A program made the translations under genes and the position numbers. A stretch of 64,000 nucleotides of DNA from Adineta steineri. Its lineage: Eukaryota > Rotifera > Eurotatoria > Adinetida > Adinetidae. The notes beneath the pieces are model-generated. The model did no database searches and was not told the origin of the DNA. It worked only from the letters and a program-made list of their open reading frames with translations. The DNA lies in the NCBI GenBank assembly GCA_905250115.1, contig CAJNOI010000019.1, positions 184,030 to 248,029 on the forward strand, in the 5' to 3' direction. Shown in pieces: positions 25,501 to 38,108 of the stretch (positions are counted from its first letter, which is position 1; every line of letters starts with the position of its first letter).

Positions 25501-28297
25501 TTCAGATTCAAGTAAAGCATTTCGAAAAATTAATTGAGCTCTAAATTTTATATAGAAAAAAATTATTAAACAAAAAAGAAATAATTTTACTTTTCAAATG
25601 AACATTGTTCAATATTTGTTCGATTTATTTCAATAATACGATCATTTATTTCTAATATACCTTGACGTTTTATACGTCCTTCAAATTCAATATTTTGTAA
25701 AAGAAGTCCATTGACTTGTTCTTCATTACTATTATATGGAATAACATGAATGCCTAATGGACTATTTTCTTTTGGCAATGAAATATGAAATATTTTATCA
25801 CCAGTTTGTTCGTCAATATGAACATTATACATTCCTTTATTATCCAAAGATGATTGAATTCGAGGAGAAGGATTAGAACGGTTTATATTAATTACATTTT
25901 GCTAGAAAAATATGAATTATTTAAAAATGATTAGAAGAAAAAAGTTTGTTTTTATTACTTGATGTGTATTATTTGATTCAGTTTTGATACGTAAAGATCG
26001 AGCTAAATAAAGAAAACATTTAAAGTTTGTTTTGAAAAGATTATCTTTGTGATTATTATTCATTATCTATAAAGTTTTATTTATAAATAGTAATTCGAAA
26101 TGAATGTATTCAATATGCAAAGATTTCTTTAAATATTCCTATGTGATTAATTATTTAAACGACTCGAATATCTTTCCGATCTATAATGGTTTCGATAGCT
26201 TATAAATTATACAAATCTCGATGGGTATAGTTCATTTAAAATCAACTAACAAATTGTTATTTAATCTTATCGAAATGTCAATATTATTCAGTACTAAAAA
26301 ACAAGAAAGAAAAAGAAATAACTAGAATACGTTCGTCATAGATTGTTCTTATATTATCTCATCAAAGAGAGGCAAATTTATAATGCCGCTATTAACATAA
26401 TTCCGATTCTTTTTCTTGTACATTCTAACGAATCTTGTGATGTACTAAAATTCATCTCAATCTACTACAATAGAAGTATACATCAAGTACACAAATTTTA
26501 TTTTGAATATCTTAAAATCAAGAAAAAACGCATACGTAGATAGAAGAATCGTATTTAAGATGTTTCGTTTATACCCGAGACTTGCTCTTCATTTCTATTT
26601 ACTGAAGATGAGCATACTATATATATGTCACTGTCCAATGTCAGATTGAGGAAAAAGTTTCACTTAAAACTTAGATTAATCTCGAGATCGACTTCATATT
26701 TCAATTCTTATTCAGGAATTAAAAAATGAATTTCAAAATTTAAGAGTTATGAGAAGTTTTCCTCAATCTCTGTTCTTATGCATAAAATTGTTTATAACTT
26801 GATCGATTCGAGTTCAATTGATCAAGCGACGGTTATATAAATTGGGGACCTATCGATTCACCAAAATAAATCAAGAAGAATTCGAAATTAATCTAAGTTC
26901 TCAGTGAAACTTTTCTTTCAATCTGATATTGGGCATAACCTTAATTTAGACGCTGACAAATATGGTGTCCGTTGAGCGAAAACCATATAAGCGAACGGAA
27001 TTTTTAGCGAAAAAAAATGCACGAAAGTCATAACTGCGAAACTCCTTTCACCCTCACTTTTCGTCCATACCCTTATCAAGAAAAATCATTTCGCTCATTT
27101 GCCCCACACCCGCTGACATATATATATATGTATTGACATGAAGATATTTGATCCCATATTTTACACATACAGAAAATGACTATATCACTCCTAATTAACT
27201 AATACTCGAATTAATATATTTCTTTTTTCGTTAGTTCAATTCGTTATATAAAATTTGAGAAAAATAATGCTGCGATACATGAATAATCCAATGTATCATG
27301 TTAATCGTTAAGATGAAGACCCATCTGTTATTTATTTGGTTACATATAAACATCATATATTCACGTCATCATTATAGAATTTAAAATTACTTGTTGAAAT
27401 TTTGTTTTTTTTTCAAAATTTTTCATCACTCTCTCTCTCTATCTTATCGTAAAAGTTCAATTATGTTTATAGAACGAAACGTTTGAAAGGAATCAGTCAA
27501 TTCATTTAACAAATCGATTTCTTTTACATATTTAAACTTAAATATAAGAAATAGTTTCGTATTACTTATCAATCATCACGTATATTTATAATCGATAAGA
27601 CAATGTGCACGTATTCAAACATTTTTTTATGATTGACAAGTTTATAATTCAATTTGTAATGATATGTTAAGAATATACATACTTCGAAGATCAGCATCAG
27701 TAACAATCACTTCATGACGATTATTTGATGTTGATAATGGAGGTGGAGGTGGTACATTAGGACGTTCATGCTCTGATAAACTTGTAGATAAATTTGAACT
27801 TGTTATACTTGAAGATAATTCACCATTACTATTAAGACTTGTTGTATGTGATTCAATAATAGCAAATAACTAAAGAAATTTTATTTTTGTAAGATAACAT
27901 TGAATAAAACGAAAGAACAATAAAATTACCTCTTCTCGATCATCAACTACATCACAAACTCGATCATCAGGATCGACAACAGCACCATTATTTAGTCTTA
28001 ATTGAATTTGATCACTGTTTAAATTAAGTATATTATTGTAGGCTGACTGAAACAAAAAAAAAGAGAGAATTGTTAATTACATGACCGACAGAAAGATCAA
28101 TAGACATATGTTTAGTATCTATCATTTTATATACTAATGAGATAGTATATCTGTCTAATAAAATATATATGTATTCTACTTACCAATTTTGAATATTTAG
28201 TTTTTGCCAGATGAATTAATTCTCGAATAGATAGATCACCATTTGGACCACATGGTACAACGACTTTTTTTTCACCAAAATTCACAATTACTTTCAT
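22522..28297 (-). CDS. PARD3: Partitioning-defective 3 (PAR-3) polarity scaffold
   Basis: PAR-3 organises the PAR-6/aPKC complex at cell junctions and cortex. About 16 exons, beginning 28297-28184, 28046-27930, 27869-27683, then a 1.7-kb intron, and ending 23250-23112 and 22947-22522. The oligomerising CR1/NTD is clear (MKVIVNFGEKKVVVPCG, CDVVDDREE). PDZ1 (PLGIHVIPYNS, about 25840-25500), PDZ2 (GLGFKLASRD, GAAIEDGRLRNGDRLLTVN, 25400-25100) and PDZ3 (SAGLGITLKG, DLGIFVKSILTGGAAYR, 25010-24690) follow. The aPKC-phosphorylated CR3 site is conserved as FRQSISEKRR near 24000, and a second conserved block ACNDSFRHAVDKSYG lies near 23530. The C-terminus is Pro/Ser/Gln-rich and ends at a stop at 22522. 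Internal exon borders between 24800 and 23300 are approximate. Confidence 0.94.
26628..26938. mobile_element. Foldback (MITE-like) element inside the large PAR-3 intron
   Basis: Terminal inverted arms of about 54 bp with roughly four-fifths identity by eye. Left arm starts GTCCAATGTCAGATTGAGG and includes AAGTTTCACTTAAAACTTAG. Right arm, reverse-complemented, starts GCCCAATATCAGATTGAAAG and includes AAGTTTCACTGAGAACTTAG. Both arms continue ATTAAT(C/T)TCGA. The interior of about 200 bp has no ORF. No secure target duplication was identified. Confidence 0.6.
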
Positions 28298-31200
28298 GAT
28301 ATACGATTTTTTGAATAGTTGTTATTCAGACAATGCATCTTATCAGAACTAAAAGAAAGAAAAGAACAAAATGAAAGAATGTATACGATAATGATGGTGG
28401 TGATGATGATGATTTTAACGATGTACACGGAAGAATGAGAAAGAGAGAATAGTATATGAGCAATGTTTCTTTCTATTATACACATATATACATATACATA
28501 TACATATATATACCATCCTATGAAGGAGGGAACAAAATGGGTAAGGGATCGATCAATGGGTCGCCGAAAAGAATACAGCGATGTCTATAGACATATGTAT
28601 ATATATATATATGTATGTTCTTTTGAACAATGTATGAATGAACCATATGACATGAAGATAATTATATATGATTTTATATGATTATAAGAAAATGAAGTAG
28701 AAGAACAAAAAAAAGAAGATAATTAATTTTTATAACTTACAGAATATTACTTTGTTTTTTTACTTTTTACTTTTCACTTTTTTTTATCGATTATTAAATG
28801 AGAAATAATCAAAATAGCAGGTGTGTATGTGTGAAACAAAAGGAGAATAGAAAGAGATGAGAGAGGAAAAGACAAAAAAAAGGTAGACTCATGATTTCAA
28901 TTGGATGCGAAAAGATGTCAAACAACGAACAATCGTTTAAGAGGGCGCCGAATGTCAGAGTAAAGATAAAAACATTTAATCTTGATATTTATGATCGTTA
29001 AATTTGATCTTTGATGAAGATAATATCATAAGTTTCTCTTTGTAGTATACAGATATTTGTATTTATAAACAAAAAAATAATAATTGTTGAACTTTTATTT
29101 GATATCTTGTAAAAGAAATTTGTTTCTCATTTCTTTTTATTTTATAGTCTATGTTATTATATATCACAATCAATACTATGAAAAAAATATAATAATAAAA
29201 AGTATATAATTGACATTATTTTGAAGTATCTACTTGTATAAAAGGTGACTTCCTGATAATTGTATAGAGTATTCTTTGTCCATTTATATTTATATAGGTT
29301 CAAATTTCACCTGACGAAGTTATACTTCATTATTATTTTGGCTCCTAGCATAAAAAGTAATGTTCTTATTTCTAATAGACTATGTATCATCAAATAAGAG
29401 GGTTTTATCAATAAAGTTTAGAACGAAATAGTTAATTACATTTTTTTATGATAGGAAATAGGTAAACTGATGATTATGTTTACACATATCATTAATGAAA
29501 TATTTCTAATTTAAAACAAATCTTCACTATAATTATCTCATTCGATGTAATAGAAAGAAACTGTATTGATCGATTAATTGTACAAATCATTCGAATTTTT
29601 TGAACTTGAAGAAGCGTGTATATATATAATGAATGTAGACTTATAATTTTCATTATTAATTATAAATGGAAGAAGAATGTAATAATCATTAATCAATATT
29701 CAAACTATCAGAAATCGTAATTAATTATATTTTCGAGAAAATTCATTTATTATCTCAGATTACAATATATATTATAAGTATTTTATAGCCATCATGCGCT
29801 CTGTAAAATTCAACAATAGCTTGTTCTATGTGCTTCATTTAATTGATAAGATTGATAGATCGAATGACTCGTTATTGTTGCATTTCATGCTGTAACTAAA
29901 ACAATAGTTTTCAAGATCAACAATTCTTTAAAGATATAACGTCTGATAAATATCTTACAATAGTTCATTATTCGTATATATAAACACGAACGCTATCTTA
30001 AATACTTGTTGCAGTCGAAGAAAGAAAAGTAATGTTAATCATTCCAGAGATTATCTAAAATTATAAATCCTTCTGACATGATATTAAATGATGAAGATTC
30101 ATGGAATTTTCCAACTCATTGGTATAGAAGAATTATTTTCCTGAGACAGTTTAGTTTTTTTATTGCAAAGATTGTATTTCGTCTCCGATAACGTTTTGTT
30201 CTAATATTTCTGATATCAAATATGAAGTGTTTTGTGTGTTAGTGAAATAGATAATGCGCAATACGATTTGAAATCGATCGATTAAAGTGAACCCAACTTT
30301 TCGTGAACCCAAGTTTTTTCAAGCACCGTTTACACTATCAGAGCACTTCGATAGAGTTGACTGAAGTTCACGAAAAGTATCTACTCGGTGAGTTGTACTC
30401 ACCGCGAACTTCAGTCAACTCTATCGAATGATAGTGTAAACGGTGATTGAAAAAACTTGGGTTCACTTTAATCGACCTTTGAAATCATAGCATTATTTCT
30501 CTATTAATAATATTCTACACTCCCTGCATGAAGAATAAAATCTTCTGAAGAGATAACCTTATAACTATTTATTATACTTAATAAAATTTGTCTTAATTCT
30601 ATCGATATTTTATTTGTTTATTTTTGTATTCATAATTAATGATGTATAACTCTTCTCAAGCTTCTTGCTTCATCAATAGTATATCTATTGTCCTTCACTT
30701 CCATTCAAACAATAAAAACAATTGCTTGCATCAGCATTCTCATTGTCTACATTGTAACAGACGATAATGATCATTCTTTGTCTATGACACACTGTGAAAG
30801 TGAATGCGCACAACTCAGATATGCAACCAATGAAGGATGATGATATCGATCATTGCTTCTCTTGAGTTATGTAGAAGCCATAAAAGTAAAAAAAAAGAAG
30901 ACAACGTCTTTCCCATCTGTTGGCCATGATGTGATCATTTTACAACAAAAACAGAATCATTACGAGCAGTAGCAGCAGCTTTATATCAAGGCTATATAAA
31001 AACTTAAAAAAAAAAGAGAAGAACTCATTGCTGTTAAATATACATTATAATTCAAAACATGCAGTATTCACACCTATTTTCAAAAGTGTACTGAATATCA
31101 CAAATATTTATACAGTCAACATATACATATATATACGATCTTTCATTAAATTGATTTTTGTCATAAACACTTTATTGATGAATTATTTGGCATTGAAATT

Positions 31201-32423
31201 TGTATGGTTTATTTCCAAAAAAAATCATGATTCGATTTTATTGAATAAATTTATTTTGTTTTTTTATTAAAATGAAAATTATTTAGGTGAATAGAAAGAA
31301 GAAAAAAAAATATATATGGAAGTATAGTTATTTTATTTATATATAAAGAAAAAGTAAAGAATCCTTTTTATTTTTTTATAATATAGTGATTTTTCTATCA
31401 AAGAAGTGAACAAACAAACGACGAAATGAAATTGAATTTCAAGGTAGTATCAAATAAAAACTTGTTCGAAGTGAATATACATACTTCTTCATATGTAAAA
31501 GCAAATCAAGAAGTTTTGACAAGTATGCATTGTACTGCAATCGATTTTTCTTTTATATAAAGAAAAAAAGAGAGAAAGAAAAGACACGGTAGCCTCTCTT
31601 TGACTTCATTTGTATCCTTTTTTTTTATTAGAATAATGATCTAGTAAGTCATTCAAGAGATTTAATCGGATAAGTCGATAGCTTTTAAAAGTCATAAAAT
31701 GACTTTTTACAATAGATCAAGTTGATGAATCATTCTTATACTATGAATACAGATGTGGGCGAGTTAATTACGAGTATATTCTATTACTAACAAATACGAT
31801 ATGTATATTGAATAAAGATGAGGATGATTCATCTATTTGTTTCCTTACATATTGTTGTGATTACAACACCAAATATAGTAATGATGACGAATTTTTTTTT
31901 GCATCATTTTCGTTTGGTACATAGGAATTTATTTTAAATTGGATAGAATTGAAAAACAAAAGCGCGAAAAATTGTAACTAGGAAAAAAATAGTAATTTCG
32001 TAATTACATAATAGAATAGAGAATTACCCAGAGAAATTTGTCTCTTAGATAGAATGTTAGGAATGTGGATCGCGACGACAGGAGTAATTAATAATATCTA
32101 CTTTATATCAAGAAAAAGGAATCATACTGGATTTCTGTTTCTTTCTGTTCTGATTCCTTATCTGATGTTTGAGACAAGAGTTTTTCGATGAATCATTATT
32201 ATATTCGCTTACGAGTTATTCGTTTCTTCCATTTTCTCTCCTATCCGCCTCACCATAATACAGGAAGAAAAAAAATATATATATCTTATACTATATATAT
32301 ATTGAAATTTCCCGTGTTATTCATTTTATTTCTTTTTTTTATATTGAGAATCTATTCATATTTATCTATTAAATCGTTTTTTTTATTCTAGATAAAACTA
32401 GAATTACATGTTAACTAACTTCT
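28298..32423. other. Long divergent spacer between PAR-3 and the F-BAR gene
   Basis: About 4.1 kb between two divergently transcribed genes. Apart from the hairpin element at 30276-30477 and ATATAC-rich tracts near 28480-28515 and 28590-28615, I see no gene. Confidence 0.5.
30267..30486. mobile_element. 202-bp hairpin MITE with 9-bp target duplication
   Basis: The element spans 30276-30477. Ends are GATCGATTAAAG on the left and CTTTAATCGACC on the right (reverse complement GGTCGATTAAAG). Arms are almost perfectly complementary through GTGAACCCAAGTTTTTTCAA, CACCGTTTACACTATCA and TCGATAGAGTTGACTGAAGTTC. The left arm carries a small internal duplication (ACTTTTCGTGAACCCA) and a 7-bp insertion. 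The directly repeated 9 bp TTTGAAATC flanks it at 30267-30275 and 30478-30486. A 9-bp duplication is typical of Mutator-like transposases, so a MULE-derived element is inferred. Confidence 0.85.
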
Positions 32424-33759
32424 ATGCGTGGCACAACTACAATGAATATTGGTGCTTGTATTGGATTTAAAGAAGCACTTGCTGCTAATCGATTTGGTAA
32501 TGGCAATAATGATCGTTATCCATTAAATCCATTTATTGGAAAGAATTTTTTTGAGGGTGAAAATTATCGAGCAGCACTCGAACGTCTTGATGAAGGTATG
32601 AATTGATTTTTTTTCTTATCTCAATTTACTAACATCTAATCTTACTTTTTCGTTTTTAGGCTATGGAGTTGCAATGGATTTAATTGAATTGATGCAAGAT
32701 TACCTTGATAACGAACGCGAACAAATTCGTAATCTCGTTTCCTATGGAGATAAATGGGTTGCACGATTAAAACAACAATCAACACTCGTATCCTATCATA
32801 CAACAAAACGTGCACAACTTGATGCTGTTCGTTTAACTAAAGAAATCGCTCGTGTTAAAGAATCGAATTGTAATGAAATACAAAAAGTCATTGAGAAATA
32901 TCATAATTATGTTAATGAAACATATATAAGTGAACGTTTTCGTCCTGGTCGTAAACATCGTCGTACACAAGAATTTAAGAAATTATTTAAAACTGCACAT
33001 ACATCATTACGTGAAGTATCCGATGAACTTGAAACATTACGTACACAAGAAAAAAAAGCTCAAGATGCTCTTCATACAGCTGAAAGTGCATGTGAAATAC
33101 TTGAATTAGATCCAACAACAACTGAAAAACAATTAATACGTGCAAATGAAAATCAAACGAAAAAACGAACAGTACTAAATGATATTGAAGATAAAATTCT
33201 CGATACGAAAGAAAAATATAAGGCTGCACAAAAAACTTATCGTAAAAGAGCAACGGAAATTTTTAAACAATGTCAATTTATTGAAGAAGAACGTTTAGAT
33301 CAAATACGTGAAACATTATTAGATTTTATACAAGCTATGTATACACAAAAATATGCAACGGATTTAAATCAAATCTATGAAAATGTATCAACAAAAATTA
33401 CAACACATCAAAACTCATTTGATGATCTTGTTTTTTGGGCGAAATCTTATGGCATTGAAAATAAATTAACTAAATCATTAAAATTTAAAAAAAATGATAG
33501 TGATGATGAAGATGAAGAAGAAGCCGAAGAAGAAGAAGAAAAAGTAATTGAATCTCGATCTACGAAAAAATCGATTCGTCATGAAATAGAAAAAAATGAT
33601 AAGCATTCAACAGTGATAAACAATAACGTCGATAATGAAGAACCATTAGCAACTAAAACAAAACTAAAACGAACTAAAACTATAGGAACTACTGATAAGA
33701 AAAATACGAATGCAACTGAACCGTCCGTAATGAATAATACTATACTCAACCAAGTGTAA
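32424..33759 (+). CDS. PACSIN/syndapin-like F-BAR protein without SH3
   Basis: F-BAR proteins bend membranes during endocytosis and actin remodelling. Two exons, 32424-32595 and 32660-33759, give 423 residues. The start of the F-BAR (FFEGENYRAALERLDEGYGVAMDLIELM) parallels the PACSIN FWE.GNYKRTVKRIDDG block. Long helices follow, with FKQCQFIEEERLDQIRETLLDFI and DLVFWAKSYG matching the equivalent PACSIN helix and its end. After about residue 310 the protein becomes acidic (DDEDEEEAEEEEEK), then Lys/Thr/Asn-rich, and stops. No SH3 domain or NPF motif is visible, unlike standard PACSINs. ATG at 32424 is the first in frame after a stop. PACSIN-like is my best reading; other F-BAR subfamilies are less similar. 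Confidence 0.8.
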
Positions 33760-35169
33760 TGGATGAGATTAAGAAAAATATAAATAGGAAATACAAATGT
33801 GAATTTCTAAAACCAATGAATATAGGCGCGTATTTGTAATATGTTCTTCCATGGCTGTTATCTAGGAAATTTTATTATATATTCTATTTGTATAGTATTT
33901 GTTCTCTTTTTTTGTTCCTGTCATTGTAAAGATTTACGTTTTTGTATTTTTTTAAATCATATCATAAAATAAAATTATACTGTCTATTGACAAATATATA
34001 AAATTATATTTTTCTTCTTAAAAATTTACGAAATTTTCTTTCTACATTGCATCATTTAAAATGAGTGATGTAAAATATACTTTACTAGAAGCTTCTATTA
34101 TACATGACATCATTCTTTTGTAATTGTCACAATCATGGAGTAATTCCGGTATATATATTTTTTTTTACATCTTGTTATTCTAATAGATGAAGAATGAAGT
34201 TTGTTGATCTAATGAGAAACGATTTTTAATGATTATATATACTTTTATAAATCATATACAGGTAAGTGAGAAATCTAACTTGTCACGTCAAAAGAAAATG
34301 ACATTAGATGTCCTTGTAAAATAATGTGTTTTCTTTCAATTAATATGTGTAATAGATTAAACTTGATAAGCAATGAATAAAATATACCTTATTTTTTCTT
34401 ATAAATAATTATCATGCAAAACAAAAGTAATACTAATCAAACTGAAGTCGTTTTTTTTTTGATTTAATTCTAATATATAAATATTTAAATATATTTTTGA
34501 TTCTTTGCAAGATATTTCTTCTTCGATTATAACCTTTCACACTTACAGACATTCTATTCTAACATTTATTTTTATATGTCATTTAAAAATGAAAGAATAT
34601 TATCTTGCATAAAAAATTCATTCTATATTTTCTAATGATAATTATCACAGTAGCAAAAAGAACAGTCGTTTTTTTTATAATTAATTTTATATTGATATAT
34701 TTACTGAAATGTTGATAAAAGAACATTATATAAGGTAAAGGTTATGAAGAACAAAAGAAGGCCGAGAATATATGAGTATCCCTCGATAGACAACAAACGG
34801 TGAAGTTATATGATTTTATAAACTTGTAAAACTATATAGAATATAATGAAATTTATTTAAAGAATGTGAAGTATTTGTTGTATTTTTATATTTCTTTCTA
34901 TATTATAGAATAAATTGAAACAAGGTTAAAATATTCTCATATATCAATACGAATCATTAATTGTTTTTAAGACAAAAAAAAACAGAAAAAAATTTTTTTT
35001 CTTTTTTTTGTATATTTCATTGTAATCTTATTTGTTATCTATTACTTTCTCGTTGAAATTCGTTTAGAGAAATATAAGGGATCACAGAAATGGGAGAATT
35101 TAAAATTTTGGTATCACACAAACAAACACATATAACATAAAATAGAATTAAACACATAAATAAACATAT
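33760..35169. other. Spacer between convergent genes
   Basis: A/T-rich. An AATAAA-containing stretch near 33966-33975 could serve the F-BAR gene. No coding sequence recognised. Confidence 0.5.
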
Positions 35170-38108
35170 CTAAGAAAACGCATTTTGAAATTTATTAGCA
35201 AGCATATTCATAGTTGGTCCTTGTGTAAAAGATGCTGGTAATTTCTGTAAACTCGCTGGTAATTTCGATTGTAATGATTGACTTGTACTATTTATTGTAT
35301 TTTGTATTGAATCAGGTAGTTTAGTTGGAAATTTAAAATTTGAACTTCGTGCACCCATGGTTACATTTGGTTGTGGAATAGATGATGATGGACCTTTACC
35401 AGCAAGACCACCATTACGAGCTGGTAATATATTCATACTTGATTGTCCAGCATCAAAACTTGTTGCATTATTAAACATTGATAATGGTGGATTACCTGTT
35501 GCACCTTTTTCACCATATTTATTTTCATAATATTTTCGTACAACTTCGGGTGTTGCTCCTCGATTTAAACCACCTTGTAAACCATTTGTTGCATCAGATA
35601 ATCGACTAGACATCGATGGATTTTGTATAGACATTTGAAGTTCATGAATTTTTTTTTCTAATTGAAAATTTTCATTTTGTGCTGCTTGTAATTCACGCCT
35701 AAAATGTTTTTTGAATATAAGAAAAAAATTTATAGAAAAATCTTATATACATTATTTGTTGTTTTTGTTTTCGAACAATATCATCTAATGGTGAATATTC
35801 TGGCAAATACATAAGATGAGAAAAGAAAATTTCAATCTCAATTGTAACACCTTGATGTTGATTTAAATATCCTTTTTCATTTAACTAAATAAATAATATG
35901 ATAAAAATTTCTGTTTTTTTTTTCATTCAAAAACTTACTTCATCAACATCTAATGTTGTACTTATTTCTAAACCTTCATCACTTTCTTTTTGAGAATAAT
36001 ATTTCGTTACTGGTTTAGGAAAAACACTTGTAGTTATTTTTGTATCATCAAAATTTCGTACAGTTATATTAAAACATATCGAACGTATATAATCAGTTGG
36101 AATTTTAAATATATCAGAATAATATAAACGTATAATAAAACATTGCTCTTCAATATATGCTTCAACAGTCCATGCTTGTTGATCTTTATCAAGAAATGGT
36201 ACTGGAATAGGATTTGGTGCAAATGGATCAACAATAATTGGAATGACAGCTAAACGGATATAAATAATATTTTGATTTATAAGTTATAACAGCATACTAA
36301 AAAAATGTTTTTTTGTCAATATATATTCATTATTGACTTGTCTCAAGAAAATCGTGAAATGTTTTGTCGATCTAGTGATGTCATTATAGGTACTTTTTAT
36401 GACATATTTCTTTTTTTAGTCACAATTTAACATCAAAAGGTACTATTTATTTCTCTTCTATCTGCATGAATAAATATATAAATCAGGAAGTAGAAAAAAA
36501 TCGTGCGGAAAAAAAGTCAATCCATAAATTAAGAAGAAAAAAAAACAACACTTTAACTTCTATAGAATTTGACTATTTGTTTATCGAGAGAAAATAGTAC
36601 GTTAAAATTTTCTCATCTCAACAATTTTATAAATCACATATATATATATATATATATAGATTTGTTAAAAATACTTTTCTTCTATTGATAATTATTATTT
36701 CATGTTATACTTTCTAAATCCCAAAGGAATTTCGTTTATAGCTTTTCATATTAATTATAAGTTTACATAGCCTGTTTATCAATTAAATCTTTCTGCATAA
36801 TATAGTTTAATTAAAATTCGTAATAATTAATGAAATAAGATATATAGAATTGTTTTTAATAGATTATTTGTATAACATTACTATAAATAATTTATCAATG
36901 TTCGTGCAGAATATTTTAACATGCTGTTTAATCTATTAGATTTAACATTTGCTTTTTTTAATGATGAAAACATCCTATCATTAGTTCTTTCCGTTTTAAA
37001 GTTATTTTAATATAACCAGTAATTAAAATCGTATTTATATAAGTATCTGGAATTTTTATATTTCCTTTTCCGGATTAATGAAAATAGATAAGATTTTTTC
37101 AGATCTTATCTTATCTTTTTCTTTTTCTTTTTTTTTCTAATATATATCTTAAAATACTTACTAACAGCATCTTTAAGTTCAACATTTAATGTAAATTTTC
37201 CATCAGCCTGAAGTAATTCTCGTACACGATCAATACGAAATGGTCGACATAGACCATGCACATCCGTATAATTGATTTCATATGTATTCGAATCACTTGG
37301 ATTTGCTTGTTTACGCTCTTGATAGGAATCCCATGTATATGTTCCCGCTGTTAATTTAACACGATATGATATTTTAACAGAATACTCACATGATGTTAAA
37401 CGCTGGAGATACATTCGAATATATCCAAGTTGTCCAACACTATCAAGTTTGGGTTGTATAACAAGACTCCATTCATAATTTGAATAAAAAAATGATGGTG
37501 TTTCGATTTTTGCATCTATTGGTTGACGATTATGAGTAGGTTGAGCAACATGTGCATATTGAGGATTTATTAATTGTGGTGTTAATTGTGCTTCTGTTAT
37601 ATATGATATAGAAAGATTTTTTATTTCAAGTTCACATTGAATATTTCCACGTTCATCCATATATTCAACTGAACATAAACGATTAACTGATGTAAATGAT
37701 TTTCTTCCATGTAAAGTAACTTTATTTGTAAATTTACAATTTTTCTCTGTAAATGTTTCATTACGTGTAAAATGTTCTCGACATAATAATGTAATACTTA
37801 GATCAAGTGTCATTTCAAGTCTTTCTGTATCTCGACTACGATGTAGTAAAAATGCATTGATTTGATCGCCATTTTTAACAAATGTTAATGCAAATGGTAC
37901 ATGTCGACAAATAAATTCTCGTGTTGTTAATTTTTCTTCTGTTCCTAATAGAAATGAACTTGGAACAATAAATGTAAATAAACTAAAACAAAAACAAATG
38001 TGTTTTTTAATGTAAATCAAATAATCTTTAGTCAAAATTTGTTTTTTTTTCATCATACTTTGTATTAAATTTATCTTCGAATAGAACAAAACGTGTAAAA
38101 TGTGCCAT
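35170..38108 (-). CDS. Protein with MATH-like beta-sandwich modules and a C-terminal coiled coil
   Basis: Not matched to a named gene. Exons 38108-38059, about 37986-37162, 36249-35939, 35884-35751, 35698-35170 with a 0.9-kb second-last large intron; about 615 residues. The start is MAHFTRFVLFEDKFN. Three similar units are visible by eye: residues about 45-165 (FALTFVKNGDQINAFLLHR ... IQCELEIKNLSIS), about 200-310 (NYEWSLVIQPKLDSVGQLGY, IRMYLQRLTSCEYSVKISYR, ADGKFTLNVELKDAV), and about 330-440 (QQAWTVEAYIEEQCFIIRLYY ... VTIEIEIFFSHL). The W-x-[VL]-x-I start, the ..YL.. strand and the closing ..GKFTLNVEL.. strand resemble MATH/TRAF domains. A short coiled coil (KQKQQIMRELQAAQNENFQLEKKIHELQ, exon 35884 to 35698) and a disordered Ser/Asn/Gly tail follow. 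The architecture suggests a trimeric adaptor, by inference only. Confidence 0.75.
36638..36657. repeat. (TA)n microsatellite in intron
   Basis: Short TA run in the long intron of the MATH-like gene. Confidence 0.7.

Noticed and set aside
26950..27120. Possible additional foldback pair (TGGTGTCCGTTGAGCGAA / TTCGCTCATTTGCCCC)
   Set aside because: Matches are short and gapped; not convincing above chance without alignment statistics.
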